Origin: an uncultured Lachnospiraceae bacterium
Lineage (GTDB): Bacteria; Bacillota; Clostridia; Lachnospirales; Lachnospiraceae
Length of the DNA: 64,000 bases
NCBI GenBank assembly: GCA_934438085.1
Contig: CAKSBC010000005.1
Location: forward strand, 55,702 to 119,701
Direction of reading: 5' to 3'
Shown: piece after piece, positions 53,028 to 61,620 of the stretch
Layout of the letters: every line of letters begins with the position of its first letter
Numbering within the stretch: position 1 is the stretch's first letter
The notes under the pieces: generated by a model
Database searches by the model: none
The model's input: only the letters and a program-made list of their open reading frames with translations
Told to the model about the DNA's origin: nothing
Program-made: the position numbers and the translations under genes

Positions 53028-53873
53028 CTATCGTTTCTTTGTACGAATCATATCTGATAAACCATCTCCCACAAGACTAAAGCCAAGTCCTGAAATTATG
53101 AGAAACAAACCCGGATATGTAGAAATCCATGAAGCCTGAGCAAAAAAGTTTTTACCTCCAGCCATTATCGCGCCCCATTCAGAAGTTGGCGGTTGAACCC
53201 CAAGTCCCAGATAGCTCAAAGCAGCCGAACTCATCATACACATAACAATGTCTGATGCCCCATATACCAAGGCACTACTGAATACGTTCGGTAATATTGT
53301 AAAAAACATAATCCTATTATCAGAATAGCCAAGAACCTTTGCAGCCTGAACATACTCGGCATTTTTAGCAACCAATACCTCACTTCGTATCAGTCTTGCA
53401 TATTCTTTCCATCCAACGATCCAAATAGATATAAACAAAGCTTTAAGTCCTGCGCCTGTAATCGCAACAATCGCTATTGCAAGTACCATATATGGGAAAG
53501 CCATAAATATATCAAAAATTCTCATTATGATCATGTCTAATCTGCCACCATAGTACCCTGCATAAAGCCCTATAAGCGTACCGAAAATACACGGAATAAG
53601 CATTGCAAATACACCTATTAGAAGATCTATTCTTGTGGCATATACGCATCTTGTGAAGATATCTCTTCCATAATTGTCCGTGCCAAAAAGATGTTCTATT
53701 GACGGAGATTTTAACATTGCTGTCTGGTCTACCGCATCAGGATCAAACCTTGTTATCAGTCCTGGAAATAATGCCATAATCAAGAAAATAGCTACTATAA
53801 ATCCACCTATTACTAATGGGAAATTTATTTTCTTATAAAGCGGTATCTTTTTCGAATTAGAGTTTATACTCAT
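53028..53873 (-). CDS. Oligopeptide/dipeptide ABC transporter permease (DppC-type), operon 3
   Basis: Channel subunit, 281 residues. HLFGTDNYGRDIFTRCVYAT near 56-75, coupling loop AEYVQAAKVLGYSDNRIMFF near 176-195, end GFSLVGDGLSDMIRTKKR. GGGAGG precedes ATG 53873. The DppB-type permease stops 15 bases upstream. Confidence 0.91.
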   Translation of the reverse strand: MSINSNSKKIPLYKKINFPLVIGGFIVAIFLIMALFPGLITRFDPDAVDQTAMLKSPSIEHLFGTDNYGRDIFTRCVYATRIDLLIGVFAMLIPCIFGTLIGLYAGYYGGRLDMIIMRIFDIFMAFPYMVLAIAIVAITGAGLKALFISIWIVGWKEYARLIRSEVLVAKNAEYVQAAKVLGYSDNRIMFFTILPNVFSSALVYGASDIVMCMMSSAALSYLGLGVQPPTSEWGAIMAGGKNFFAQASWISTYPGLFLIISGLGFSLVGDGLSDMIRTKKR

Positions 53874-53888
53874 ACAAACCTCCCACAG

Positions 53889-54830
53889 CTATTGAAGCTT
53901 GACGCGTGGGTCAAGAATTGAATATAAAATATCAGTAATAAGGTTTATAAGCATTACAAGAATTACAAACATCATTACCACTCCCTGAACTACCGCATAA
54001 TCTCTTGCGGTAATGGCATCAACTAAAAGCGCACCAAGACCAGGGAGATTAAACACTTTTTCAAGTACTACGCTTCCGCTCATCATAACGGCAATTCTTA
54101 ACGAAAGAAGCGTTGTTGCCGGAATAAGTGCATTTCTTATAACATGAAATAAACTTAATCTTATTGGTGAAATTCCCTTGCTCTCAGCAAAATCAACATA
54201 GTCTGCTCTGCTAATGTCTATAACATTACTTCTTAGATTTCTAATCAATATTCCCGAAACATATACAGCTCCGGTTATTCCAGGAAGAATCATGCTTTTC
54301 AGATGCTCTACCGGCGTACTTCCCCATCCTGACACAGGCAATAAATGCATTTTTAATGCAAATATATCAAGCAAAACAAGCCCAATCCAAAACTGCGGTG
54401 CAGATAATCCAAATAACGCAAAAAATCTTATAATTGCATCCGCCACCGAGCCTTTTTTCATTCCTGCTATATATCCAAATATAAAACTGATTATTACTGT
54501 AATCATTACAGTAACAAATGTAAGCAGCGCTGTACAACTAAGTCTTGATTTCAATAATTCACTAACAGGAACTTTTTTTGCCAATGAAGTGCCAAAATCC
54601 AATTTCAACAAGTTTCTAAAAAATATAATAAACTGCTCGAAAATAGATTTGTCCAATCCCATTTTGACATGCAATGCCTCTATTGCTTCCTGTGTTGCTC
54701 TTTCTCCCAACAAAACTCTTGCCGGATCTCCCGGAATAAGTCTTATCAATACAAATACAATTATTGTTGATATTAAGAACACAGGAATCATTTGCAGTAT
54801 TCGTTTAATCAAATAATTTAAAACATCCAT
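53889..54830 (-). CDS. Oligopeptide/dipeptide ABC transporter permease (DppB-type), operon 3
   Basis: Channel subunit, 313 residues from ATG 54830 (AAGGAATACTT upstream). A longer frame to 54863 would place a terminator hairpin inside the gene and is rejected. VLIRLIPGDPARVLLGERA near 26-44, coupling loop ADYVDFAESKGISPIRLSLF near 209-228, end DILYSILDPRVKLQ. Second gene of operon 3. Confidence 0.91.
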   Translation of the reverse strand: MDVLNYLIKRILQMIPVFLISTIIVFVLIRLIPGDPARVLLGERATQEAIEALHVKMGLDKSIFEQFIIFFRNLLKLDFGTSLAKKVPVSELLKSRLSCTALLTFVTVMITVIISFIFGYIAGMKKGSVADAIIRFFALFGLSAPQFWIGLVLLDIFALKMHLLPVSGWGSTPVEHLKSMILPGITGAVYVSGILIRNLRSNVIDISRADYVDFAESKGISPIRLSLFHVIRNALIPATTLLSLRIAVMMSGSVVLEKVFNLPGLGALLVDAITARDYAVVQGVVMMFVILVMLINLITDILYSILDPRVKLQ

Positions 54831-54849
54831 AAGTATTCCTTTTAAAAAT

Positions 54850-54869
54850 GCGGGCTTTTTCAAGCCCGC
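54850..54869 (-). terminator. Terminator-like hairpin between binding-protein and permease genes, operon 3
   Basis: GCGGGCTT (54850-54857) pairs perfectly with AAGCCCGC (54862-54869) with a 4-base loop. The minus strand continues ATTTTTA. It lies 26 bases past the binding-protein stop, inside the operon. A partial terminator here would leave the binding protein more abundant than the rest. Confidence 0.75.
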
Positions 54870-54895
54870 TTTTATGACATTGAACTATATAATTT

Positions 54896-56479
54896 TTATT
54901 TGGTTTTTACTGCTTCATCAAGGAAATATGTTCCATAAGGCGTCTGTGAAAAACCAGTAATTTTATCTGACTGTCCAACTATCTCATCTGCATTGAAGAA
55001 TGCAGGCAGAACAACCTCATCTCTACATATTTTCTGGATTTCCTTATATAAAGCCTCTCTCTTTGTGTCATCCATTTCCTTTGATGCCTGTGCAAACAGT
55101 TCATTTGCTTTTTCTGATTTCCAGTTAGTATAGAAGCCGTATGAATTGTCATAATCAAGTATATACTGTGTGAGCTGTGATGGATCCGGCATATCATCAG
55201 TCCAAGATCCAACAAGAAGTTCGAGTTCCATATTATACTGCTTATCTCTCAATGCCGCTATATCCAACGATTCAATATTAACCTTTACCCCTATCTTAGA
55301 CCACTGATCCTGAAGCAATGTTCCCAACTGTTCAAATAATGCATTACCACTGGCAACGGTCATTGTCACATCAAAGCCATTAGGATATCCTGCTGCTGCT
55401 AGAGCTTCTTTTGCCTTCTCGGTATCATATTCCCAATCCGGGAGATCATCATTATACGAATTCTGCATTGGGCTTAAATACGATTTTGTAATCTGTCCGT
55501 AGCCATATAATGACATGTCGATTATCTGCTGGAAATCAGTTCCCAGCATAAGTGCCTGGCGTACTTCCGTTTTTGCAAGTGCTTCATTTGCAGCACCATT
55601 CATGACTATATATCTGCAGTTTGTCGATGGGTATGCAACAATGCTTATACCATCCACTGCATCTACTGTCTCAGCACTTGAATAAGGTATATCTGTTGCG
55701 ATATCAAGCTCTCCAGATTGAAGCATCATTGTTCTAGAACTATCATCCGGTACAGTTACAAACTTAATGTTCTCTGTCTTAGGGTATCCTTCCTTGTAAT
55801 AATAAGGATTCGCTTTAAGATTAACATACTCATCATGTTTCCATTCATCAACATAATATGCTCCACAGCCAACCGGCCATCCGTCATCATAAGTTGAACC
55901 AATTTCTTCAAAATGCGCTTTTGATTGAACTCCCATATTGAAAAGTGACAGATATGCAAGTGTTGCAGGGTTTTCATTTTCTAATGTAATCGTTAATGTT
56001 TCATTATCACCTTCAACACTTACTATATTTTCAGCTGTATATTTCCAATATGATTCTTCCGTGTTCTTAGCTCTGTCAAATGTAAACTTCCAGTCATCAA
56101 TTGTAACATCAGTACCATCCGAAAACTTTAGTCCAGGAATCAGGTGAAATGTCCAAACCAATCCGTCGTCACTAATCTCCCATTCTTTTGCAAGATCCGG
56201 TATAAGTTCTCCATTTTCATCAACTGTTACAAGCCCTTCTATTATTGAATGATACATACGTGTAGACTCATAATCATTTCCGCTCGTAGGGTCAAGATCT
56301 GTCGGATCTTTCTGTCTGCCTATAAGGATAGTATCTGCGGCTTCTGCCGAACCATTGCCTGAATCGGCCTCTGTTGCTGCTGAACTGTCCTTTGGACCAT
56401 CTGTCTTATTTCCACCACAGCCTGTTATCAAACTTAATATAACAATTGATGCTAAGCAACATGCTATATGCTTCTTCAT
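54896..56479 (-). CDS. Oligopeptide/dipeptide-binding lipoprotein, operon 3
   Basis: Family 5 binding lipoprotein, 527 residues from ATG 56479 (GGAGGTATTTGGCTTT upstream). Lipobox ITGC with Cys near 21. The family signature is LKFSDGTDVTIDDWKFTFDR near 112-131, and GWPVGCGAYYVDEWKHDEYV follows near 182-201. The second lobe contains LVGSWTDDMPDPSQLTQYIL. The wording differs from the lipoproteins of operons 1 and 2, so the three systems probably take different ligands. First gene of operon 3. Confidence 0.9.
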   Translation of the reverse strand: MKKHIACCLASIVILSLITGCGGNKTDGPKDSSAATEADSGNGSAEAADTILIGRQKDPTDLDPTSGNDYESTRMYHSIIEGLVTVDENGELIPDLAKEWEISDDGLVWTFHLIPGLKFSDGTDVTIDDWKFTFDRAKNTEESYWKYTAENIVSVEGDNETLTITLENENPATLAYLSLFNMGVQSKAHFEEIGSTYDDGWPVGCGAYYVDEWKHDEYVNLKANPYYYKEGYPKTENIKFVTVPDDSSRTMMLQSGELDIATDIPYSSAETVDAVDGISIVAYPSTNCRYIVMNGAANEALAKTEVRQALMLGTDFQQIIDMSLYGYGQITKSYLSPMQNSYNDDLPDWEYDTEKAKEALAAAGYPNGFDVTMTVASGNALFEQLGTLLQDQWSKIGVKVNIESLDIAALRDKQYNMELELLVGSWTDDMPDPSQLTQYILDYDNSYGFYTNWKSEKANELFAQASKEMDDTKREALYKEIQKICRDEVVLPAFFNADEIVGQSDKITGFSQTPYGTYFLDEAVKTK

Positions 56480-56525
56480 AAAGCCAAATACCTCCTTGAA
56501 TGATATTGTGAATTTTAATGCTATC

Positions 56526-56570
56526 ATTATACAGTGTACTAATAGCTGGTTATGTTGCTAGTATATACTA
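56526..56570 (-). promoter_or_regulatory. Promoter -10 box and palindrome of peptide operon 3
   Basis: Perfect TATAAT (rc 56526-56531); no good -35 box at 16-18 bases. TAGTATATACTA at 56559-56570 covers the -40 region and may bind an activator. Confidence 0.45.
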
Positions 56571-56716
56571 CTCATCAATCTAATTTCAACTTGTTTTTGT
56601 TATTTTGCATATATATTCTATAATATCTTTATTTTTATTGTGCTATTTGCATAATATCCTGTTTATTTCCAAAACAATGTCGCATTTATAAAGCTGAAAA
56701 ATATCTAATACAAAAA

Positions 56717-56750
56717 GACCATTGTGATATCTTCCGATTTCACAACAGTC
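56717..56750 (-). terminator. Intrinsic terminator downstream of the DIP1984-like gene
   Basis: GAC-CA-TTGTGA (56717-56727) pairs with TCACAA-CA-GTC (56740-56750) around a 2x2 internal loop. The minus strand continues TTTTTG. It lies about 210 bases past the stop. Confidence 0.65.
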
Positions 56751-56781
56751 CATTGATGAATTATAACCGTACTTCCTTCAT

Positions 56782-56886
56782 CTAAAGTTTTTCCTGTCTG
56801 TATTCACCGCAGTCCATGTAAGGTATAACCTTGATCTTGAACTTTAAACACGACCAGTGACAACCTTTATCAAAAAAACTATACGG
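56782..56886 (-). pseudogene. Possible coding remnant without a start
   Basis: A stop-to-stop frame of 34 codons reads PYSFFDKGCHWSCLKFKIKV then IPYMDCGEYRQEKL. The composition is protein-like (three Cys, aromatic residues), but there is no upstream start or ribosome site and the family is not recognised. It could equally be chance. Confidence 0.2.
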
Positions 56887-56960
56887 TTAACATTAAACAG
56901 TTCTTTGCGATTAAATTTTGCAGTATACGAATAACAGAGCAGGCGGAAAATATCAGTTTA

Positions 56961-57467
56961 TTATAAATCGATATCTATGGTTCCAGTATTATTAACAATA
57001 TCAAGCGCTGTCTGCGCCCTTGCGATCAGCTCCGTAGTCTTGATATAATCCTCGGCCGCCTTGTCCGGGTCAAAGTTTGCATACTTGTAATCAATAATAT
57101 TGCCTGCATGCGCTGAAAATGGATCCCTTGCCTTGCGCGGTATCATTCTCAGAGAATTAAGCTTTTCACATTTATTGTTCAGCTGCGGTAAATATATCAG
57201 GATCTGGTCTACGGTCATATTAAACTCTTCCACAACTGTTGTTGTATTGAAAACCGCTATCGCATGCTTAAGTCTGCGTATCTGCTCATCAAGCTTATCA
57301 AGATCAGCCTGTGTCTTGGCGTAATCATAATCCGGTCTGAGCGCTTCAGGATCTTCTATAGTTGCCGCAACAAATGTACTGTTAATGCTTTCCTTCTGAA
57401 GCAATGTTTCCTTTTTGGCATTAAGAATCTTTAGCTGCTTTGCCGCTTCTGCCGCTGTATATACCAT
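56961..57467 (-). CDS. DIP1984-like (septicolysin-type) helical protein
   Basis: 168 residues from ATG 57467, mostly helical with likely coiled coils (QADLDKLDEQIRRLKHAIA near 74-92). The pattern of an N-terminal KxxxLxxK repeat, FNTTT near 93-97 and MTVDQILIYLPQLNNK near 103-118 resembles the DIP1984 family, annotated septicolysin in some genomes but without a proven role. An ATG at 57485 is only about 4 bases from the predicted start point of a TATAAT box (rc 57496-57501), and AAAGGA fits 57467. Family assignment is moderate. Confidence 0.6.
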   Translation of the reverse strand: MVYTAAEAAKQLKILNAKKETLLQKESINSTFVAATIEDPEALRPDYDYAKTQADLDKLDEQIRRLKHAIAVFNTTTVVEEFNMTVDQILIYLPQLNNKCEKLNSLRMIPRKARDPFSAHAGNIIDYKYANFDPDKAAEDYIKTTELIARAQTALDIVNNTGTIDIDL

Positions 57468-57609
57468 AGTCTGATATCCTTTCATTGAATCACTTATTAT
57501 ACACTGCTGTGGTTTGAGGTTATAGCTATGAAAATATAGTAATTAAACTCCTAAACAAAATCGTTTGCCCCCCCACACAACACAAAATTCACACAATACT
57601 TGCCACAGC

Positions 57610-58770
57610 TTACTTCATTAATCCAAGCTCTCTTGCTTTATCAAGTGCAGCTGCTATGACCTGATCCATGTCATAATACTTATACTCTCCGAGTCGGCCT
57701 CCGAATATAACTTTATCCTCTGCTGCTGCAAGCTGCTTGTACTCAGCATACAGCTTACTGTTCTTATCGTCATTTACCGGATAATAAGGCTCGTCGCCCG
57801 GCTTCCACTCTGAGCTATACTCACGGCTTATTACAGTCTTCGGAAGATCATTGCCATCCTCATCCTTACCAAACTCAAACCATTTATGCTCTATGATACG
57901 AGTCCACGGAGTCTCTCTGTCAGTATAATTAACCGCAGCATTACCCTGGAAATTCTGCTTATCAAGTACTTCATTTTCAAAACGAACCGAGCGATACTCC
58001 AGATTACCCAGCTTATAATCAAAATATGCGTCTATCGCGCCTGTATAGATGACCTTGTCTGCCATGGCATCATATTCCGCCCTATGCTCAAGATAATCCA
58101 CACCAAGACGAACTTCTATGCCGTCAAGCATATTTGCGACAAGCTTAGTATATCCGCCGACAGGAATTCCCTGGTAGAGTGCATTAAAATAATTGTTATC
58201 AAAGGTGAGTCTCACAGGAAGTCTCTTGATTATAAAGGACGGAAGCTCCTTACAGTCACGTCCCCACTGCTTTTCTGTATATCCCTTGATAAGTTTTTCG
58301 TAAATGTCTCGTCCCACAAGAGATATTGCCTGCTCCTCAAGGTTACTTGGCTCAAACGGCGCATCCGCCGCAAGCCCACGCTCCGCCTGCTTCCTTGCAA
58401 TATAATCCCTCTTCTGTTCCTCGATCTTAGCCACAGCTTCTTCCGGAGTAACCACGCCCCACATCTTATTAAATGTATACATATTAAAAGGAAGCGAATA
58501 GAGCTCTCCCTTATAATTTGCCACAGGTGAATTGGTAAAGCGGTTAAATACGGCAAAGCTGTTGACATAATCCCACACTTCCTTGTTATTGGTATGGAAA
58601 ATATGCGCGCCGTACTTATGCACATTTATGCCCTCTACCTTCTCCGTATATATGTTGCCGGCTATATTGTCTCTCTTATCTATTACAAGCACTGACTTCT
58701 CCGCCGCCTTCGCCTCGTGTGCAAGCACCGCGCCATAAAGGCCGGATCCAACTATAAGATAATCGTACAT
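57610..58770 (-). CDS. glf: UDP-galactopyranose mutase
   Basis: FAD enzyme that converts UDP-galactopyranose to UDP-galactofuranose for surface polysaccharides. 386 residues, normal length. FAD-binding YLIVGSGLYGAVLAHEA near 4-20, KYGAHIFHTNNKEVW near 53-67, EKQWGRDCKELPSFIIKRLP near 170-189 and FGGRLGEYKYYDMDQVI near 358-374. ATG 58770 follows GAAAGGA. Transcribed alone as far as visible; no glycosyltransferases or polysaccharide genes lie beside it, so it may belong to a dispersed capsule pathway or be an isolated remnant of a cluster. Confidence 0.95.
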   Translation of the reverse strand: MYDYLIVGSGLYGAVLAHEAKAAEKSVLVIDKRDNIAGNIYTEKVEGINVHKYGAHIFHTNNKEVWDYVNSFAVFNRFTNSPVANYKGELYSLPFNMYTFNKMWGVVTPEEAVAKIEEQKRDYIARKQAERGLAADAPFEPSNLEEQAISLVGRDIYEKLIKGYTEKQWGRDCKELPSFIIKRLPVRLTFDNNYFNALYQGIPVGGYTKLVANMLDGIEVRLGVDYLEHRAEYDAMADKVIYTGAIDAYFDYKLGNLEYRSVRFENEVLDKQNFQGNAAVNYTDRETPWTRIIEHKWFEFGKDEDGNDLPKTVISREYSSEWKPGDEPYYPVNDDKNSKLYAEYKQLAAAEDKVIFGGRLGEYKYYDMDQVIAAALDKARELGLMK

Positions 58771-58853
58771 AATCGTTTCCTTTCAGTTTATTATCTGCCT
58801 TCAAAATTTATCAAATAAGTTTAGGATTAAAAAGTTATTAACATAGCAAATTC

Positions 58854-58884
58854 ATCGTCTGAATATCCTTTGAAATCAGATGAT
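58854..58884 (-). terminator. Hairpin between the HxsB-like pseudogene and glf
   Basis: ATCGTCTGA (58854-58862) pairs with TCAGATGAT (58876-58884) with one wobble. There is no T-run. It may be the original 3' end of the truncated radical SAM gene. Confidence 0.35.
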
Positions 58885-58908
58885 TATTTACATGCTTTTT
58901 CTTCACTA

Positions 58909-59571
58909 CTATACCCACGAATACAAGACTTTCATAACTTCTTCATCAGCTTCCATAATTTTTGTAAATAAGATTTTCTGAATTCCTTTATATATCTCAC
59001 ATCGAAAGCCATGAGGCGCTTTCGGGAAAATATCTCCTTCCATTGCGTATGTCACCACCGGGCAAACACCGCAATATGGCTGAAATACGCAGTCACTGCA
59101 TCCCGGCAGAGTTTCGACAACAGAGGCTATTGCAGTAGCCTTACAAACCGGATTTTGTATCAGATCATCATAAGAACTTTTATATACGTTACCGAGTCTG
59201 AAACCGTATTTTCCCGCTTCAGAGATCATTCTTCCTTCATCGCAGGTATAAATATCACCATCATAATAATAGCTCAGCTGCCCCATTGCCGCTCCGCACG
59301 GAGAACGTAATTCCATATAATTCTGCGCATATTTGCCTAAAATCTTCTTAAGAAAATAAGCTGCCAGAAATTCAGGGAAATACTCACCTTTTTGATTTAT
59401 CTCAACAATATAATTTAATGCACTTTCATAAAATTCAAGATATTCTTTGGGCGTATACCCAATTCTTGCCCACTCTTCCGCTGCAAAGCCAAGCGGTGTT
59501 AACGGGCGTATAAAAATACCGGTAATTCCATGATTTCTATATGTATAATAACCATGAACTTTTTTACATGC
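58909..59571 (-). pseudogene. 5'-truncated HxsB-like radical SAM/SPASM maturase
   Basis: An open frame of 220 codons after an in-frame stop at 59572 has no start with a ribosome site before ATG 59316. The reading (GITGIFIRPLTPLGF, then RSPCGAAMGQLSYYYDGDIY, TCDEGRM, LPGCSDCVFQPYCGVCPV) matches the C-terminal half and SPASM cluster domain of HxsB, the radical SAM maturase of His-Xaa-Ser peptide systems. All auxiliary-cluster Cys are present, but the N-terminal CxxxCxxC radical SAM core is missing, so it cannot be active alone. HxsB identity is moderate; other SPASM maturases are possible. No HxsA, C or D partner is visible. Confidence 0.65.
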
Positions 59572-59602
59572 TCATGAATAATTTAGGCTAATTATCTTTT
59601 GT

Positions 59603-59779
59603 TTAATCACGCTCTATCTCATATCTCCAACTATTACATTCAGGATTTTCTTTTTCAAATAGATCTATCAACTCTTCTTCTATTTGAACATTTGCTTTAA
59701 AGAATTTAATCCCATCTAATGCTCGCAGGCCATCATCATCTACTATTCCAATTATCTCTTGTCTATCTATCAGTTTCAT
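59603..59779 (-). CDS. 58-residue orphan protein
   Basis: A complete small frame begins with ATG 59779, well spaced from GAGGGTTTGAT. The product is acidic and soluble: MKLIDRQEIIGIVDDDGLRA, then LDGIKFFKANVQIEEELIDL, ending SWRYEIERD. No family is recognised. It lies just upstream of the truncated HxsB-like frame on the same strand and just downstream of a chimeric pseudogene. It could be a RiPP-system or toxin-antitoxin remnant, or chance. The good ribosome site is the best support. Confidence 0.5.
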   Translation of the reverse strand: MKLIDRQEIIGIVDDDGLRALDGIKFFKANVQIEEELIDLFEKENPECNSWRYEIERD

Positions 59780-59780
59780 A

Positions 59781-60099
59781 TCAAACCCTCATTTTCAAAT
59801 CATTCAGATCCTTTATCTTCAGCTCAAGGATATCCTTAAGCTTATTCAAAGTCTCTTCATTCTTGCATTTCTTCTGCTGTGAAATCTCGAATTTTCGCTT
59901 TAAAAACTCACCATATTTCTCTTCATTAAATTCAATCCTATGATTTTTCATTTCGTTAAATAAATTGAACAAATTCGAATAATATAGGTTCTTATCCTCT
60001 GAATTGTGCGCATAACATAACTGCACAATATCCCAATTGTTTTGTCTTTAGATCATCTTGACATGTACTCCCACAGCTGCTTTATTACTGCAGCTTACA
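59781..60099 (-). pseudogene. Chimeric, internally deleted copy of the HNH-like and HTH genes
   Basis: 59805-59999 matches 61687-61881 (end of the HTH-like gene) and 60001-60099 matches 62446-62544 (middle of the HNH-like gene), each at the same length with scattered changes. In the intact locus the two parts are 565 bases apart. The fused frame reads QNNWDIVQLCYAHNSED then KNLYYSNLFNLFNEMKNHR. A TAC-to-TAA change (Tyr to stop) five codons before the Trp ends the upstream HNH part. A GTG-started 81-codon remnant stays open, but function is doubtful. Confidence 0.8.
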
Positions 60100-61348
60100 G
60101 ATCAAGGCTATCCGGATTCAACAGAAAATCCATGATACCCATAACAACAATGCCCTTTTCATTGCGCCACAGCTTTATTCTATCATTCACTACAATGATT
60201 TTTTTGAAAGAATCGTCAATGCGAACCAGTGAGTTTTGCTCCTGCTCCATTTTTTCCTGGTCAGGAATTGCAAATGCAGATTGAATATAGTATCTGCGGC
60301 TGCCAAGATTGCAGACAAAATCGACCTCCAATCTCTTGCGCACAGCTTTCCCTTCTTCATTTTTTTCTGTATGTTCAACTACACCCACATCTACATTAAA
60401 TCCTCTGACGAGAAGCTCGTTGTAGATAATATTTTCCATGATATGAGTTTCTTCTTGCTGACGGAAATTGAGCTGTGCATTACGAAGCCCTACATCAGTG
60501 AAATAATATTTGTAAGGTGAAGCAATGTACCGCTTACCTTTGATATCGTACCGTTCTGCCTTGCTGATAAAGAAAGCATCCAACAGATAGCCGATATATG
60601 TTCCAATCGTCTTATCGCTGACAGGAATACCATTGCTACAGAATGTATTCGCAAGCTTTGTCGGATTTGTGAGTGACCCTACCGCAGATGCCAGAATATT
60701 AAGCAGCGCTGACATGACATTGTCTCCGCGCAAATTATGGCGATTTTCAATATCTTTCAGATACAGCTCCTGACAGAGAGTGGTCAGGTATCCTGACTTC
60801 AACTCATCGGTTTTTCTACTGAGAATCTGTGGCAGCCCACCATAGGTATAATAATCGATCCATGCGTCATACTTATCGCCCGAGTACACCGAAATATACT
60901 CTGAAAAGGATAGCGGATACACGCGCACTTCGTCTCCTCTCCCACGAAACTCCGTGAGGACATCCGAAGAAAGAAATTTGGAATTGCTTCCTGTCACATA
61001 AATGTCCACATTATCCCACCGATTCAATCCGTTAAGTACTGCTTCGAAATTTCTGCACAGCTGAACCTCATCCAAAAACACATACCACATATTGTCGTCC
61101 GTAATTCGTTCTTTGATGTAGGCACTCAGTTTCTTGCTGTCATGAAGCTCCTCGAAGTCATCATCATCCAGCGGAATAGTTATAATTCTGGACGATTCTA
61201 CACCGGACTCAATCAGATATTGATAATAAAGCTTAAATAGAAGATATGATTTTCCGCATCGACGGATACCTGTGACGACCTTTATCATGCCGTTTTCTCT
61301 TCGTTCTATGAGTCGGTTCAGATACAGATCTCGCCTGATTTGTTCCAT
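60095..61348 (-). CDS. AAA ATPase with DUF4143 domain
   Basis: 417 residues from ATG 61348 (AAGGAGCGCGAGACT upstream). N-terminal P-loop domain: VTGIRRCGKSYLLFKLYYQY near 24-43 and Walker B WYVFLDEVQLC near 87-97, with sensor VYVTGSNSKFL-like IYVTGSNSKFLSS. The C-terminal DUF4143 part ends with a restriction-like fold: EVDFVCNLGSRRYYIQSAFA near 350-369. The family is widespread and of unproven function, often mobile or near defence genes. Its stop codon falls inside the repeat shared with the HNH-like gene, marking the edge of an inserted segment. Confidence 0.85.
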   Translation of the reverse strand: MEQIRRDLYLNRLIERRENGMIKVVTGIRRCGKSYLLFKLYYQYLIESGVESSRIITIPLDDDDFEELHDSKKLSAYIKERITDDNMWYVFLDEVQLCRNFEAVLNGLNRWDNVDIYVTGSNSKFLSSDVLTEFRGRGDEVRVYPLSFSEYISVYSGDKYDAWIDYYTYGGLPQILSRKTDELKSGYLTTLCQELYLKDIENRHNLRGDNVMSALLNILASAVGSLTNPTKLANTFCSNGIPVSDKTIGTYIGYLLDAFFISKAERYDIKGKRYIASPYKYYFTDVGLRNAQLNFRQQEETHIMENIIYNELLVRGFNVDVGVVEHTEKNEEGKAVRKRLEVDFVCNLGSRRYYIQSAFAIPDQEKMEQEQNSLVRIDDSFKKIIVVNDRIKLWRNEKGIVVMGIMDFLLNPDSLDL

Positions 61349-61454
61349 AGTCTCGCGCTCCTTACTTCGGGAAAGTGTGAATAGTTGCATTTCTCCGTAA
61401 TGATACTATATCCGCAACCAACGGCAGTGTCAATATCACACGATTTTATTATGC

Positions 61455-61556
61455 CGGGAAATGATGAAAATATGTATTTCCCCGAAATAAAGCTTTGCGT
61501 TGCTGTCTTTTGTCAACTATGCAATGCGGGAAATTGCATCTTGTTACAATTTCCCG
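61455..61556. promoter_or_regulatory. Four GGGAAAT half-sites in two inverted repeats before the DUF4143 gene
   Basis: CGGGAAAT/ATTTCCCCG (61455-61462 with 61476-61484) and a perfect CGGGAAATTG/CAATTTCCCG (61527-61536 with 61547-61556) lie about 110-210 bases upstream of the ATPase start. Neither has a T-run, so protein-binding sites are likelier than terminators. Confidence 0.55.
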
Positions 61557-61620
61557 TAATATTTGTAAATGTATAGTTTCTTTGTAAATTTTCCTGAAAA
61601 ATTAACTTTCGATGACCCCG

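Larger units (their letters stand above)
56480..56966. other. Upstream region of peptide operon 3
   Basis: About 490 bases. From operon 3 outward: a TATAAT box on the minus strand (rc 56526-56531) about 45 bases before the start, a 12-bp palindrome TAGTATATACTA (56559-56570) that could be an operator, the terminator of the upstream gene (56717-56750), and a Cys-containing non-initiating frame (56782-56886). Confidence 0.5.
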
